Counted from the first letter of the stretch, positions 50,716 through 60,036 are shown. The stretch: DNA of 64,000 bases from Streptomyces olindensis (GCA_000696115.1 JJOH01000010.1:7126-71125); one strand, 5' to 3'. The notes: generated by a model from the letters alone, not told the origin. Numbers and translations are program-made.

Positions 50716-52122
50716 TTGCCGCTCAACGAAGGCCCCCGCCGGCCCGGCGGCCACCGCCTGTCCGTCAACCCCTTCTACGGCCCCGCCAATCCGGTCGGCG
50801 ACATGGCCGAGGCCCCGCCCACGCACCGGCTCCCGGACCAGCCGATGGCCCCGGCGACCGCCCACCAGCTGGTGCGCGACGAGCTGATGCTCGACGGCAA
50901 CGCCCGGCTGAACCTCGCCACCTTCGTCACCACCTGGATGGAGCCGGAGGCCGGGGTGCTGATGGCGGAGTGCCGGGACAAGAACATGATCGACAAGGAC
51001 GAGTACCCGCGCACGGCCGAGCTGGAGCGGCGCTGCGTGGCGATGCTGGCCGACCTGTGGCACGCGCCCGATCCGGCGGCGGCCGTGGGGTGTTCGACGA
51101 CCGGGTCGAGCGAGGCGTGCATGCTCGCCGGGATGGCGCTGAAGCGGCGCTGGGCGCGGCGCAACGCCGACCGGTACCCGGGGGCCCGGCCCAATCTGGT
51201 GATGGGCGTCAACGTGCAGGTGTGCTGGGAGAAGTTCTGCACCTTCTGGGAGGTGGAGGCCCGGCTGGTGCCCATGGAGGGCGACCGGTTCCACCTGGAC
51301 CCGCAGGCCGCCGCCGAGCTGTGCGACGAGAACACCATCGGGGTCGTCGGGATCCTGGGCTCGACCTTCGACGGGTCCTACGAGCCGGTCGCCGACCTGT
51401 GCGCGGCGCTGGACGCGCTGCAGGAACGCACCGGGCTGGACATCCCGGTGCACGTCGACGGGGCGTCGGGCGCCATGGTCGCGCCGTTCCTCGACGAGGA
51501 CCTGGTGTGGGACTTCCGGCTGCCACGCGTGGCGTCCATCAACACCTCGGGGCACAAGTACGGCCTCGTCTACCCGGGCGTCGGCTGGGCGCTGTGGCGG
51601 GACGCGGACGCGCTGCCCGAGGAACTGGTGTTCCGGGTGAACTACCTGGGCGGTGACATGCCGACGTTCGCGCTGAACTTCTCCCGGCCGGGCGCGCAGG
51701 TCGTGGCCCAGTACTACACGTTCCTGCGGCTGGGCCGGGACGGCTACCGGGCCGTGCAGCAGGCCGCGCGGGACGTGGCCACGGGGCTGGCCGCGCGGGT
51801 CGAGGCGCTCGGCGACTTCCGGCTGCTGACCCGGGGCGACCAGCTGCCGGTGTTCGCCTTCACGACCGCGCCGGACGTCACCGCGTACGACGTCTTCGAC
51901 GTGTCCCGGCGGCTGCGCGAGAGCGGCTGGCTGGTGCCCGCGTACACCTTCCCGCCGCACCGCGAGGACCTGTCCGTGCTGCGGGTGGTGTGCCGCAACG
52001 GCTTCTCCGCGGACCTCGCCGACCTGCTCGCGCAGGACCTGGAACGGCTGCTGCCGGAACTGCGCCGGCAGCCGCGCCCCTTCACCCAGGACAGGGACGC
52101 GGCCACCGGGTTCCACCACTAG
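50716..52122 (+). CDS. gad: Glutamate decarboxylase
   Basis: A 468-residue PLP enzyme converting glutamate to GABA and consuming a proton. The PLP lysine is in NTSGHKYGLVYPG, and the aspartate in HVDGASGAMVAP. The TTG at 50716 follows GGAGG by five bases; the TTG four codons earlier overlaps the ribosome site. It is cotranscribed after the ClC channel gene and converges with the ABC operon. Confidence 0.95.
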   Translation: MPLNEGPRRPGGHRLSVNPFYGPANPVGDMAEAPPTHRLPDQPMAPATAHQLVRDELMLDGNARLNLATFVTTWMEPEAGVLMAECRDKNMIDKDEYPRTAELERRCVAMLADLWHAPDPAAAVGCSTTGSSEACMLAGMALKRRWARRNADRYPGARPNLVMGVNVQVCWEKFCTFWEVEARLVPMEGDRFHLDPQAAAELCDENTIGVVGILGSTFDGSYEPVADLCAALDALQERTGLDIPVHVDGASGAMVAPFLDEDLVWDFRLPRVASINTSGHKYGLVYPGVGWALWRDADALPEELVFRVNYLGGDMPTFALNFSRPGAQVVAQYYTFLRLGRDGYRAVQQAARDVATGLAARVEALGDFRLLTRGDQLPVFAFTTAPDVTAYDVFDVSRRLRESGWLVPAYTFPPHREDLSVLRVVCRNGFSADLADLLAQDLERLLPELRRQPRPFTQDRDAATGFHH

Positions 52123-52128
52123 GGCCGC

Positions 52129-52890
52129 CTAGCGGCTCAGTCGCCCGAACCTGCGTACCGCCAGCGGGAAGAACACCGCGAGCAGGGCCAGGGGCCACAG
52201 GACGGCCGGTGCCACGTGGCCGGACTCCGCGCCGGGCACGCCGAACAGGTGCCGAACGGCCGTGGCCGTGTGGGACATCGGGTTCCACTCGACGACCGTG
52301 CCCAGCCAGCCGGGCATGGAGTCGGGGGTGGCGAGGGCGTTGGAGAGGAAGCCGATCGGCCAGACCAGGATCTGCACCGCCTGGACCATCTCCGGCTTCC
52401 CGGCCACGAGGGCCAGGTGGATGCCGATCCACAGCATGGCGAACCGGAGCAGGAGCAGCAGGCCCACGGCGCCCAGGAAGGCCGCCGGACCGCCGTGGGC
52501 ACGCCAGCCGAGCGCGGCGCCCACACCGATGAGCACCGCCAGGGTCAGCACCGACTGGAGCATGTCGGCGGCGGAACGGCCCACCAGCACCGCCCCGTTG
52601 GCCATCGGCATCGAACGGAAGCGGTCGATCACGCCCTTGTCGAGGTCCCGCGTGACGGCGATCATCGTGCCCTCCAGGCCGAAGGCCATGGTGAGCGCGA
52701 GCATGCCCGGGACGAGGTAGTCGCGGTACGCGCCGCTCACGCCCCGGCCACCGCCGACCAGGTAGCCGAACATGAGCAGCAGCATCACCGGGAAGACGAG
52801 GTTGACGGCGAGCTGGACCGGCTGCCGTCCCCAGCGGGCGAGTTCCCGGCGGGTCATGGTCCAGGAGTCGGTCAGGGCGTAGGCGGTCAC
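52129..52890 (-). CDS. ABC-2 type transporter permease (DrrB-like)
   Basis: A 253-residue membrane permease with six helices and the ABC-2 signature near the C-terminus ([28 protein letters not shown], family motif WNPxxxxxxxxR; here split). The GTG overlaps the ATP-binding gene by four bases. Paired with the ATPase it forms an exporter of the daunorubicin-resistance type; cargo unknown. Confidence 0.93.
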   Translation of the reverse strand: MTAYALTDSWTMTRRELARWGRQPVQLAVNLVFPVMLLLMFGYLVGGGRGVSGAYRDYLVPGMLALTMAFGLEGTMIAVTRDLDKGVIDRFRSMPMANGAVLVGRSAADMLQSVLTLAVLIGVGAALGWRAHGGPAAFLGAVGLLLLLRFAMLWIGIHLALVAGKPEMVQAVQILVWPIGFLSNALATPDSMPGWLGTVVEWNPMSHTATAVRHLFGVPGAESGHVAPAVLWPLALLAVFFPLAVRRFGRLSR

Positions 52891-53837
52891 GCGGTCTCCT
52901 TCACGCTGCGGTCGTCTCCGGTGAGGTGCAGGAACACCTCGTCCAGCGTCGGTCGGCGCAGGGCGACGTCCTCCGCCTCGATCCCGGCCTCCTGGAGCGC
53001 CCGTACGACCCCGGAGAGCGCCTCCATGCGGTCGGTCACCGGGGCGCTCAGCAGACGGCGGTCGACGTCGGCCGTGACCCCGGTGAGGGGCAGCAGGGCG
53101 ACGGCGGCGCCCAGTTGGCCGGCGTCCCGCAGGACCACGTCGATGCGGTCGCCGCCGGTCTCGGCCTTCAGCTCGTCGGCCGTGCCCTCGGCGATGACGC
53201 GGCCGGCGTCGACGACCGAGATGCGGTCCGCGAGCTGGTCGGCCTCCTCCAGGTACTGCGTGGTGAGCAGGACCGTCGTACCGCCGCCGACCAGGGAGCG
53301 GACGGAGTCCCACACCTCTGCGCGGCCGCGGGGGTCGAGGCCGGTGGTCGGCTCGTCCAGGAAGAGCACCTCCGGTTCGGTGATCAGGGAGGCGGCGAGG
53401 TCCAGCCGCCGTCGCATGCCGCCGCTGTACTGCCGTACGGCCTTGCGGCCCGTGTCGGACAGGCCGAAGCGCTCCAGGAGTTCGCCGGCACGCGCGCGTG
53501 CCCGCTTCGCGCCCAGGTGGTGCAGCCGGCCGAACAGCTCCAGGTTCTGCCGCCCGCCGAGTTCCTCGTCGAGCGCGGCGTGCTGGCCGAGCAGGCCGAT
53601 GCGCAGCCGTACGGCGTACGCCTCGCGCACCACGTCGTGCCCGGCGACCTCGATCCGGCCCCCGTCGGGCCGCAGCAGCGTGGACAGGACCCTGACCAGG
53701 GTGGTCTTGCCCGCGCCGTTCGGGCCGAGCACCCCGTGCACCGTGCCGCGCGCGACCCGCAGGTCGAGCCCGTCCAGCGCCTTCTTGTCGCCGTACCTCT
53801 TCTCCGCGCCTTCGACGGTGATCGCCGCGTCGGCCAC
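52887..53837 (-). CDS. ABC transporter ATP-binding protein (DrrA family)
   Basis: A 316-residue ATPase. Walker [10 protein letters not shown] (about residues 39-47), signature [10 protein letters not shown], Walker [13 protein letters not shown] and a C-terminal DrrA-specific domain are intact. The GTG at 53837 follows GGGAGG and is preferred to the ATG at 53858. It is the first gene after the operator-flanked promoter at 53852-53910. Confidence 0.95.
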   Translation of the reverse strand: MADAAITVEGAEKRYGDKKALDGLDLRVARGTVHGVLGPNGAGKTTLVRVLSTLLRPDGGRIEVAGHDVVREAYAVRLRIGLLGQHAALDEELGGRQNLELFGRLHHLGAKRARARAGELLERFGLSDTGRKAVRQYSGGMRRRLDLAASLITEPEVLFLDEPTTGLDPRGRAEVWDSVRSLVGGGTTVLLTTQYLEEADQLADRISVVDAGRVIAEGTADELKAETGGDRIDVVLRDAGQLGAAVALLPLTGVTADVDRRLLSAPVTDRMEALSGVVRALQEAGIEAEDVALRRPTLDEVFLHLTGDDRSVKETA

Positions 53838-53851
53838 TGAGCCTCCCTCGC

Positions 53852-53910
53852 TAGTCAAACTTGACTACAGGCTCGAAAGTAACCCCGCGCCAGCCATTCG
53901 TCAAATTTGA
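53852..53910 (-). promoter_or_regulatory. Promoter with two PadR-type operators before the ABC operon
   Basis: Minus-strand TTGACG (53899-53904) and TACTTT (53876-53881) with an exact 17-bp spacer make a good housekeeping promoter. The palindrome TCAAATTTGA (53901-53910) overlaps the -35, and TAGTCAA-N2-TTGACTA (53852-53867) sits just after the predicted start of transcription. Both share the TCAA-TTGA core, so one dimeric regulator probably binds both. Confidence 0.75.
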
Positions 53911-54552
53911 TTAGTGGGCGTCCCCGGGATGCCGCTCACCCGTCGCGTACGGGTTCTCCTCGCCCTCGGCCAGCACGCCGACGAACGGCTCGCCCTCGTC
54001 GGCGAAGGTGTAGGCGCCGCCCTCGATGCGCCGGATCAGACCGCGGGTCCACTCGGCCTCGGAGTCGGCCGTGTGGACCCACATGTTCATGATCTCGCCG
54101 ATGTGGCCGAGCCCGGCGGTCCCCTCCTCGGGCACGTAGTCCTTCAGGACGGAGGCCCGCCACTGCTCGATGCGCAGGGTGCGTTCCTTCAGCAGCGCGA
54201 CCGCCTCCGCCCGCGGCAGGTCGACGATGAAGCCCACCGCGGCCGTCTTCACGTCCCCGTGCTGGTCGTACGTGACCAGCGCCTCCCGCAGCAGCCGGAA
54301 GTACTCCTCGGTGCCCTGCTCGGTGATCTCGTACTCCGTGCGCGGCGGGCCGCCGGCCGTGGACGGGGCGATCTCGTGCGCGTGCAGCAGTCCCTGCTTC
54401 GCCATCTGTTTCAGGGCGTGGTAGATCGAGCCGGGCTTGGCGTGGGACCACTCGTGCGCGCCCCAGTACTCCAGGTCGTTGCGCACCTGGTAGCCGTGGG
54501 CCCGCCCGTGCATGCGCACCGCGCCGAGCACGAGGAGACGGATCGCTGACAT
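53911..54552 (-). CDS. PadR family transcriptional regulator
   Basis: A 213-residue regulator with the PadR winged helix (RLLVLGAVRMHGRAHGYQVRNDL, then KPGSIYHALKQMAKQGLL) and a C-terminal helical (Vir_act_alpha_C-type) domain. It lies upstream of the ABC exporter genes on the same strand, 73 bp before them, with the two palindromes in the gap. The likely role is a drug-sensing repressor of the exporter. It is 10 bp after the DinB gene. Confidence 0.93.
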   Translation of the reverse strand: MSAIRLLVLGAVRMHGRAHGYQVRNDLEYWGAHEWSHAKPGSIYHALKQMAKQGLLHAHEIAPSTAGGPPRTEYEITEQGTEEYFRLLREALVTYDQHGDVKTAAVGFIVDLPRAEAVALLKERTLRIEQWRASVLKDYVPEEGTAGLGHIGEIMNMWVHTADSEAEWTRGLIRRIEGGAYTFADEGEPFVGVLAEGEENPYATGERHPGDAH

Positions 54553-54562
54553 GCGGTCCAGA

Positions 54563-55132
54563 CTAGGACGCGGCGGCCACCCGATGCGCCTCGGCCACCC
54601 GCTGTTCCTCGGCCACCAGCTCGAAGGCCGTCCTGCCGTCCAGCGACTCGCGGATGACGTCGGCGTGGCCCGCGTGCCGGGCCGTCTCGCGGATCAGGTG
54701 GAGGCAGAGCCAGCGCATCGAGAGCTGCTCGTCCCGGGGGTTCCAGGAGGTCGCGGGCAGCTCGAAGGTGTCGTCGAGGCTGGGCACGGCGCGGATGAAC
54801 GCCTCCGTCTCGGCGGCCACCTTCTCGTAGTACGCGAGCTGCGATTCCACGCTCTCGTCGCCGACCAGCCGGAAGCACTCGTGCCAGTTCGACTCGTCCC
54901 GGTGGACGGCCGGCGGCTCCCCCTTGGCGCGGGCGATCCAGCCCTGCTCGACCTCGGCGACGTGCTTGAGCAGCCCGGCCAGGGACAGCTCGCTGGCGCT
55001 CGGGCGGGACGACGCCTGCTCCTCGGTCAGGCCCAGCAGCGCCCGCCGGATGCCGCCGCGCTGCTCTGCGATGAAGGACAGCAGCGCTCCGCGCTCGTCG
55101 CCGCGTGCCTCCGAGGGAACGTGAGTGACCAT
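54563..55132 (-). CDS. DinB / DUF664 family protein
   Basis: A 189-residue four-helix-bundle protein of the DinB/YfiT superfamily. The conserved metal-site histidines are likely in LKHVAEVEQGW and LHLIRETARHAGHAD. The ATG at 55132 begins the conserved part after AAAGGCGG; a longer frame upstream is Arg-rich. Relatives include mycothiol-dependent transferases, fitting actinobacterial detoxification. It may be cotranscribed with padR. Confidence 0.88.
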   Translation of the reverse strand: MVTHVPSEARGDERGALLSFIAEQRGGIRRALLGLTEEQASSRPSASELSLAGLLKHVAEVEQGWIARAKGEPPAVHRDESNWHECFRLVGDESVESQLAYYEKVAAETEAFIRAVPSLDDTFELPATSWNPRDEQLSMRWLCLHLIRETARHAGHADVIRESLDGRTAFELVAEEQRVAEAHRVAAAS

Positions 55133-55200
55133 GACCGCCGCCTTTCGTCGGGTCCGGGGGCCTCTCCCCCTGACACCGACGACGCTACGAGGGCTTGCGG

Positions 55201-55428
55201 TCAGCTTCTGTCCGCAACGGACCCGTCCTTCAGCGCCGTGACGAACGACGACCACGCGGGCGCCGGGACGATCACGGCGGGGCCGTGGGGGTTCTTGGAA
55301 TCGCGGACCGGTATGCCGGAGGGGTGGGTGTCGAGGACTTCCAGGCAGCTACCGGCGTTGTTGTCGCTGTACGACGACTTGCGCCAGCCGCGCAGCGTGG
55401 CCGCGTTCGGGATGGTGTGCTCAGTCAT
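55201..55428 (-). CDS. DUF397 domain protein
   Basis: A 75-residue member of the DUF397 family (RGWRKSSYSDNNAGSCLEV, then VRDSKNPHGPAVIVP). These small proteins nearly always follow an XRE regulator gene in streptomycetes and modulate development and antibiotic production. The ATG at 55428 is ten bases after AAGGAG and overlaps the end of the XRE gene. Confidence 0.92.
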   Translation of the reverse strand: MTEHTIPNAATLRGWRKSSYSDNNAGSCLEVLDTHPSGIPVRDSKNPHGPAVIVPAPAWSSFVTALKDGSVADRS

Positions 55429-56218
55429 GCTGCCCATACTCCTTCGCAGTGGCCCTGAGCAGGGCCAGTGAGTCCTTCATCGGCATTGCGTCACTCAGCG
55501 CGAGATAGTAGCGATGCTGCAACTGTCGGACCATGGACGGGGAGTCGTGCAACTTCCCCATATATCCGCCCTCGGTGTACGCCAGCGGCGGCTGGTCTTC
55601 GAACGACATCAGCGTGAGCATGCTGTGTACCAGCGGATGATGGCCCACCCCAAACGGCAGCACATGCACCCGGATACGTCCAGCCTCCCCGAGACGAACA
55701 ACGTGCATGAACTGCTCGGCCATGACATCCCCGCCGGCCACGGGGCGACGGAGCAGCGTCTCGTCCAAAAGCGCCCACACTACGGGACTCACGGGGTCTT
55801 CGAGGATCTTTGCGCGCTCCAGGCGTGTGACAACGCGCCTGTCACACTCCTCTTCACTCACCGGAGGGAAAGCCGCACCCAGAACCGCACGTGCGTACCT
55901 TTTCGTCTGGAGGATGCCCGGGAAGTACGCCAGGGCGAACTCGTGGATGGCCACCGCCTGTTGTTCGAGTACGCGCACCCTCTCGAAGTACTCGGCGATG
56001 GATACGTCCTCGTCCTGCGGCAGGAAGCTGCTGAGCACGTTCCCCGTGTTCAGCGCCATATCGAGGCGCCTCGCGTCCTCCTTCGACGGCACCCGCCGCC
56101 CCGCCTCGATGTGGGCGATGTGCGAACGCGTCATGATCGCCCGGTCCGCCAACTGCTGCTGTGTCAGGCCCGCCGCCTCGCGCTGTTCCTTGAGCCAGTC
56201 GCCGTAGATCGTGCCCAT
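55421..56218 (-). CDS. XRE family regulator with DUF5753 domain (WhiJ-like)
   Basis: A 265-residue protein. The HTH_3 domain (about 10-65: REAAGLTQQQLADRAIMTRS) and the DUF5753 domain (FALAYFPGILQTKRYARAVL to the end) are intact, as in WhiJ and Scr1. It overlaps the DUF397 gene downstream, making a paired unit. Codon use is noticeably less GC-biased than the neighbouring genes, a trait often seen in this family. Confidence 0.94.
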   Translation of the reverse strand: MGTIYGDWLKEQREAAGLTQQQLADRAIMTRSHIAHIEAGRRVPSKEDARRLDMALNTGNVLSSFLPQDEDVSIAEYFERVRVLEQQAVAIHEFALAYFPGILQTKRYARAVLGAAFPPVSEEECDRRVVTRLERAKILEDPVSPVVWALLDETLLRRPVAGGDVMAEQFMHVVRLGEAGRIRVHVLPFGVGHHPLVHSMLTLMSFEDQPPLAYTEGGYMGKLHDSPSMVRQLQHRYYLALSDAMPMKDSLALLRATAKEYGQHD

Positions 56219-56340
56219 CGGATCAACTCCCTTGTGACAAAGGCTCTGTCACCTGCGTCTCTCTGGCGAGGCTAGCCCGACCGGCGCCAGAGTGTGAGCG
56301 GTTCGCTACACAAAGCGAGACCGCCGAACACAGGGAGTTG

Positions 56341-56769
56341 ATGACAGGTGAAGATTCTCCGCGCGATCGGGCGGACCGTCCGCCATATGGGGCGCCACGT
56401 CCCGCGCCCGGTGCCGACGGCAGTGCCGGGGATCGGCCTCGGCTCGCTGGGCATGCCCGTGCGGGAAACGCGGGGGAGGAAGTGACGGGCGGCGGGGGCG
56501 AGACACGGCTGCTGCCCTGGGCCGGCACCGGCGGCAAGCCCTGCTATCTCGTGACCGACGGATCCGGATACGCCTCCCGGGTCGCCGACACCGTCGAGAG
56601 CGTGCAGCTCGGCATGGCCGGCGGTCTCCTCGACCACGCGGCCGACATGCTCGCCGACCCCGGGGCGACACCCGCACAACTGCGGTTTCTGCTCGCCCGG
56701 ATGAGCGAGGCACTCACGGACGTCCGCCGGATCGCGGAGAGCCGTGGTGCCCGCCTGCCCGAGTCGTAG
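56341..56769 (+). CDS. Hypothetical protein divergent from the XRE/DUF397 pair
   Basis: A 142-residue protein. Its first 45 residues are Arg/Pro/Gly-rich; the conserved-looking part begins at about residue 48 with a GTG (56482), VTGGGGETRLLPWAG, followed by GKPCYLVTDG and a helical end. GGAGG precedes that GTG closely, so the real protein may be 95 residues. Such proteins commonly neighbour XRE/DUF397 genes. Function unknown. Confidence 0.7.
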   Translation: MTGEDSPRDRADRPPYGAPRPAPGADGSAGDRPRLAGHARAGNAGEEVTGGGGETRLLPWAGTGGKPCYLVTDGSGYASRVADTVESVQLGMAGGLLDHAADMLADPGATPAQLRFLLARMSEALTDVRRIAESRGARLPES

Positions 56770-56794
56770 AGATCAGAACGAGGTCAGAACGAGG

Positions 56795-58258
56795 TCAGAA
56801 CGGGAAGCCGCTCCGGCCGTGCTGCACCGAGATCCACTTGGTGGTGGTGAACGCGTCCAGCATCGTGTCGCCGTTGAGCCGGCCGAGGCCCGAGTGCTTC
56901 TCGCCGCCGAAGGGCACGATCGGCTCGTCGTGCACGGTGCCGTCATTGACGTGGAACATGCCCGTGTCGATCTGCTTGGCGAACGCGACGCCCCGCTCGA
57001 CGTCCGCGGTGTGGACGGCGCCGCTCAGGCCGTACGGGGTGTCGTTGACGAGGCGTACGGCCTCCTCCTCGCCGTCGAACGGGACGAGGAAGGCGACCGG
57101 GCCGAAGACCTCCTGCCGCAGCAGGGCCGAGTCGGCGGGCAGCCCGGTCAGGACGGAGGGCTCGACGAGGTTGTCGGTCCGGCCGCCGCGCACCAGGGCC
57201 GTGGCGCCCTCGGCGAGGGCCTGCTCGACCACGCCCGCGACGGCGTCCGCCTGCGAGGAGTTGATGACCGGGCCGATCACGGTCTCCGGGTCGCGCGGGT
57301 CGCCCGCCTTGAGGGTCTTCACCTTGGCGACGAACTTCTCGGTGAACTCGTCCGCGACCGACCGGTCGACCAGGACGCGGTTGGCGGCCATGCAGACCTG
57401 GCCCTGGTGGACGTACCGGCTGAAGACCGCCGCGTCGACCGCGTAGTCGATGTCGGCGTCGTCGAGGACCACCAGCGCGCTGTTGCCGCCCAGTTCGAGG
57501 ACGGCGCGCTTGAACTGCCGGGCGCAGACCGTGGCCACGTGCCGGCCGACCTGGTCGGAGCCGGTGAAGGAGATGACCTTGGGGACCGGGTGCTCGATGA
57601 AGGCGTCGCCGATCTCCGCGATGTCGGTGATGACGACGTTCAGCAGACCACCGGGCAGCCCCGCATCCTCGAAGATCTTCGCCACCAGCGAGCCGCCGAC
57701 GATCGGGGTGTTCTGGTGCGGCTTGAGCACCACGGCGTTGCCGAGCGCGAGCGCCGGGGCGACCGACTTGATGGACAGCAGGAACGGGAAGTTGAAGGGG
57801 CTGATCACGCCCACCACCCCGACCGGCACGCGGTAGACGCGGTTCTCCTTGCCGTCCACCGGGGAGGGGATGATCCGGCCCTCGGGGGCCAGCGCCAGGT
57901 GCACCGCCTCGCGCAGGAACTCCTTGGCGAGGTGCAGCTCGAAGGCGGCCTTCAGGCGCGTGCCGCCGAGCTCGGCGATGATGGCCTCGGAGATCTCCGC
58001 CTCGCGCTCCTCGATCAGCCTGAGGGCCTTCTCGAAGACGGCGCGACGGGCGTACGGGTTGGTCGCGGCCCACTGCTTCTGGGCGCGGGCGGCGGCCCGG
58101 TACGCCTGGTCGACCTCGTCGGCCGTGGCTATGGTGATCGACGCCAGCTTCTCGTCGTCGTACGGGTTGAAGTCGATGATGTCCCAGGAGCCGGTACCCG
58201 GGCGCCACTCACCGTCGATGTACTGCTGTGCGAGGTCGGTGAAGTAGGACGACGACAT
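56795..58258 (-). CDS. Aldehyde dehydrogenase family protein (benzaldehyde/vanillin-type)
   Basis: A 487-residue NAD(P)-dependent dehydrogenase. The catalytic Cys lies in GQVCMAANR and the Glu in LELGGNSALVVLDDAD; the NFPF and GFxGxD-type segments (SFTGSDQVGRH) are present. The overall sequence is close to aromatic aldehyde dehydrogenases. Upstream, TGTGATC and GATCACA form a widely spaced dyad (58260-58314), and CCCTCGATC is repeated at 58266-58274 and 58284-58292, suggesting regulated expression. Confidence 0.93.
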   Translation of the reverse strand: MSSSYFTDLAQQYIDGEWRPGTGSWDIIDFNPYDDEKLASITIATADEVDQAYRAAARAQKQWAATNPYARRAVFEKALRLIEEREAEISEAIIAELGGTRLKAAFELHLAKEFLREAVHLALAPEGRIIPSPVDGKENRVYRVPVGVVGVISPFNFPFLLSIKSVAPALALGNAVVLKPHQNTPIVGGSLVAKIFEDAGLPGGLLNVVITDIAEIGDAFIEHPVPKVISFTGSDQVGRHVATVCARQFKRAVLELGGNSALVVLDDADIDYAVDAAVFSRYVHQGQVCMAANRVLVDRSVADEFTEKFVAKVKTLKAGDPRDPETVIGPVINSSQADAVAGVVEQALAEGATALVRGGRTDNLVEPSVLTGLPADSALLRQEVFGPVAFLVPFDGEEEAVRLVNDTPYGLSGAVHTADVERGVAFAKQIDTGMFHVNDGTVHDEPIVPFGGEKHSGLGRLNGDTMLDAFTTTKWISVQHGRSGFPF

Positions 58259-58350
58259 GTGTGATCCCTCGATCCCTGGCAGACCCTCGATCGCGCCTTC
58301 ACGATCTGATCACACGTCATCGTACTGGTGTTTAAGGTGAGTTGGAGGCT

Positions 58351-59210
58351 TTAGGAGAGTTGGAGGAGCCCCCGGAGAAGGTCCCGGCTCTCCGAGGGGC
58401 CCGGGCTGTCGCTCTGGAGTTCCTTCAGGGCCTTCTCGTACTGGGCGACGTCCTCGGGCTTGTCCAGGTACAGCGCGCTGGTGAGCTGCTCCAGGTAGAC
58501 GACGTCCGACAGGTCGGACTCCGGGAAGCTGAGGATCGTGAACGCGCCGCTCTCGCCGGAGTGGCCGCCGAGGCTGAACGGCATCACCTGGAGGCGCACG
58601 TTGGGCCGTTCGGAGATCTCGATGAGGTGCTGGAGCTGGCCGCGCATCACCTCGCGGTCGCCGTACGGGCGGCGCAGGGCGGCCTCGTCCAGGATGATGT
58701 GGAAGTCGGGCGCGCTCTCGTCGACGAGGTACTTCTGCCGCTCCAGGCGCAGCGCCACGCGCCGCTCGACGTCGGCCTCGCTGGCGCCCTGCATGCCGCG
58801 CCGGACCACCGCGCGCGCGTACGCCTCGGTCTGCAGCAGGCCGTGCACGAACTGCACCTCGTAGGCCCGGATCAGCGAGGCGGCGCCCTCCAGGCCGACA
58901 TAGGTGGGGAACCAGCTGGGCAGCACGTCCGAGTAACTGTGCCACCAGCCCGCGACGTTGGCCCCTTGGCCAGGGACAGCAGCGAGGCGCGCTCCTGCTC
59001 GTCGGTGATGCCGTACAGGGTCAGCAGGTCCTCGACGTCTCTGGTCTTGAAGCTCACCCGGCCCAACTCCATCCGGCTGATCTTCGACTCGGAGGCGCGG
59101 ATCGAGTAGCCCGCCGCCTCGCGCGTGATGCCCCGCGCCTCACGCAGTCGCCTGAGTTGTGATCCGAGCAGCATGCGCCGCACCACCGATCCCGGCTCTC
59201 CCGCGCTCAC
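58351..59210 (-). pseudogene. XRE/DUF5753 regulator with an internal frameshift
   Basis: The N-terminal helix-turn-helix part (from GTG 59210, after GGGGAGG, to about 58966) and the DUF5753 part (to 58351) lie in different frames. At 58961-58965 a run of C/G appears one base short: the family's AKGANVAGWWHSYSDVLPSW reads only if one base is added, and 860 + 1 bp then gives exactly 287 codons. Both halves are otherwise intact. It is either a recent inactivation, a phase-variable tract or a sequencing error. Confidence 0.8.
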
Positions 59211-59517
59211 GTTCGCCAGCCTCCCCAACGTCTTCAGGGGCCGAAGTCTGCCACTAAAACACTCCGAGCAGTACTCGTCCGGTTACGGAAACGGAATCGA
59301 GCCAGTGGACGCACGCGCGTGGGATCAAGAAGAAGGCAAGTGAACGGCCGGACGGCGACGTGAAGATGACGGAAAAATTGACCAACAAGCGGTACGGGAT
59401 GCCCTATTCCGGTCAGCTGCACGTGCATCTGCCCTTGCATCTGCTGTACGCATCCGAAACCATGGTCCCGCACCACCGCCGCATCGCACCGACCGCGAAT
59501 TCCCGGGAGTGCCTCGC
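59211..59517. promoter_or_regulatory. Divergent gap before the ATPase gene
   Basis: 307 bp between the frameshifted XRE gene and the ATPase gene, with the conserved 27-bp element at 59418-59444. A small frame from ATG 59399 reads through the element (LHVHLPLHL) and overlaps the ATPase start; it may be coincidence. Confidence 0.5.
59418..59463 (+). promoter_or_regulatory. Shared 27-bp element, copy 1, with promoter boxes
   Basis: The element covers 59418-59444 and contains the palindrome TGCACGTGCA (59418-59427) and two GCATCTGC units. Its TTGCAT (59435-59440) is 17 bp from AACCAT (59458-59463), so it overlaps the likely -35. Copy 2 lies at 60454-60480 in the opposite orientation and matches at 26 of 27 positions. 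Confidence 0.65.
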
Positions 59518-60033
59518 ATGGGGACGAATGGATCGACCATGCTCGAGCCGTTAAGGCAGGGCCTTCCGCCGCTGGATCCCGCGGCCGTGTCCGACGCCGC
59601 CTCCTGCGCGCTGCCCGCGCGCTACGAAGCGGTACGCGAGGCCCGGCAGTTCACCCGCAGGACCCTCGACCAGTGGGACATGGGCGACCGGTTCGACGAC
59701 GTCTGCCTGGTGGTCTCGGAGCTCGTCACCAACGCCCTGCGGCACGGCCTGCCGGCGAGCGGCCGGTGCGCTGCCGGCCAGGAGCCCCCGGTACGGCTGC
59801 ATCTGATGCGGTGGACCGAGCGCCTGGTGTGCGCGGTGCGCGATCCCAGCCACGACAGCCCCGTCGCCCGCGAGACCGACGACTTCTCGGCCGAGTCGGG
59901 CCGCGGGCTGTTCCTCGTCGACTCCTTCAGCGACAGCTGGGGCTGGCACCCGCTCGCGGGCGCGCTCAGCGGCAAGGTGGTCTGGGCGCTGTTCCGGCTG
60001 CCCCGGGCCGGATCGAGCCCGAACGGGGAATGA
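59518..60033 (+). CDS. Anti-sigma-factor-like ATP-binding protein (HATPase_c_2)
   Basis: A 171-residue protein with a GHKL ATPase fold of the SpoIIAB/RsbW type: N box LVVSELVTNALRHG, G1 box AVRDPSHDSP and G2 box SGRGLFLVDSFSDSWG. The ATG at 59518 is eight bases after GGGAG. Such solo proteins are common next to XRE/DUF397 genes in streptomycetes; whether they bind sigma factors is usually unknown. A terminator follows immediately. Confidence 0.93.
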   Translation: MGTNGSTMLEPLRQGLPPLDPAAVSDAASCALPARYEAVREARQFTRRTLDQWDMGDRFDDVCLVVSELVTNALRHGLPASGRCAAGQEPPVRLHLMRWTERLVCAVRDPSHDSPVARETDDFSAESGRGLFLVDSFSDSWGWHPLAGALSGKVVWALFRLPRAGSSPNGE

Positions 60034-60036
60034 GGA

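Noticed and set aside
48538..52119. Minus-strand frame extending tipA upstream for another 2.8 kb
   Set aside because: It is antisense to the ClC and gad genes; TipA starts at GTG 49299 with a good ribosome site and family length.
56219..56340. Operator for the XRE gene in its divergent spacer
   Set aside because: Small dyads (TGACA-N7-TGTCA, CGCT-N6-AGCG) are present, but they are short and not shared with the other XRE locus, so I did not call a site.
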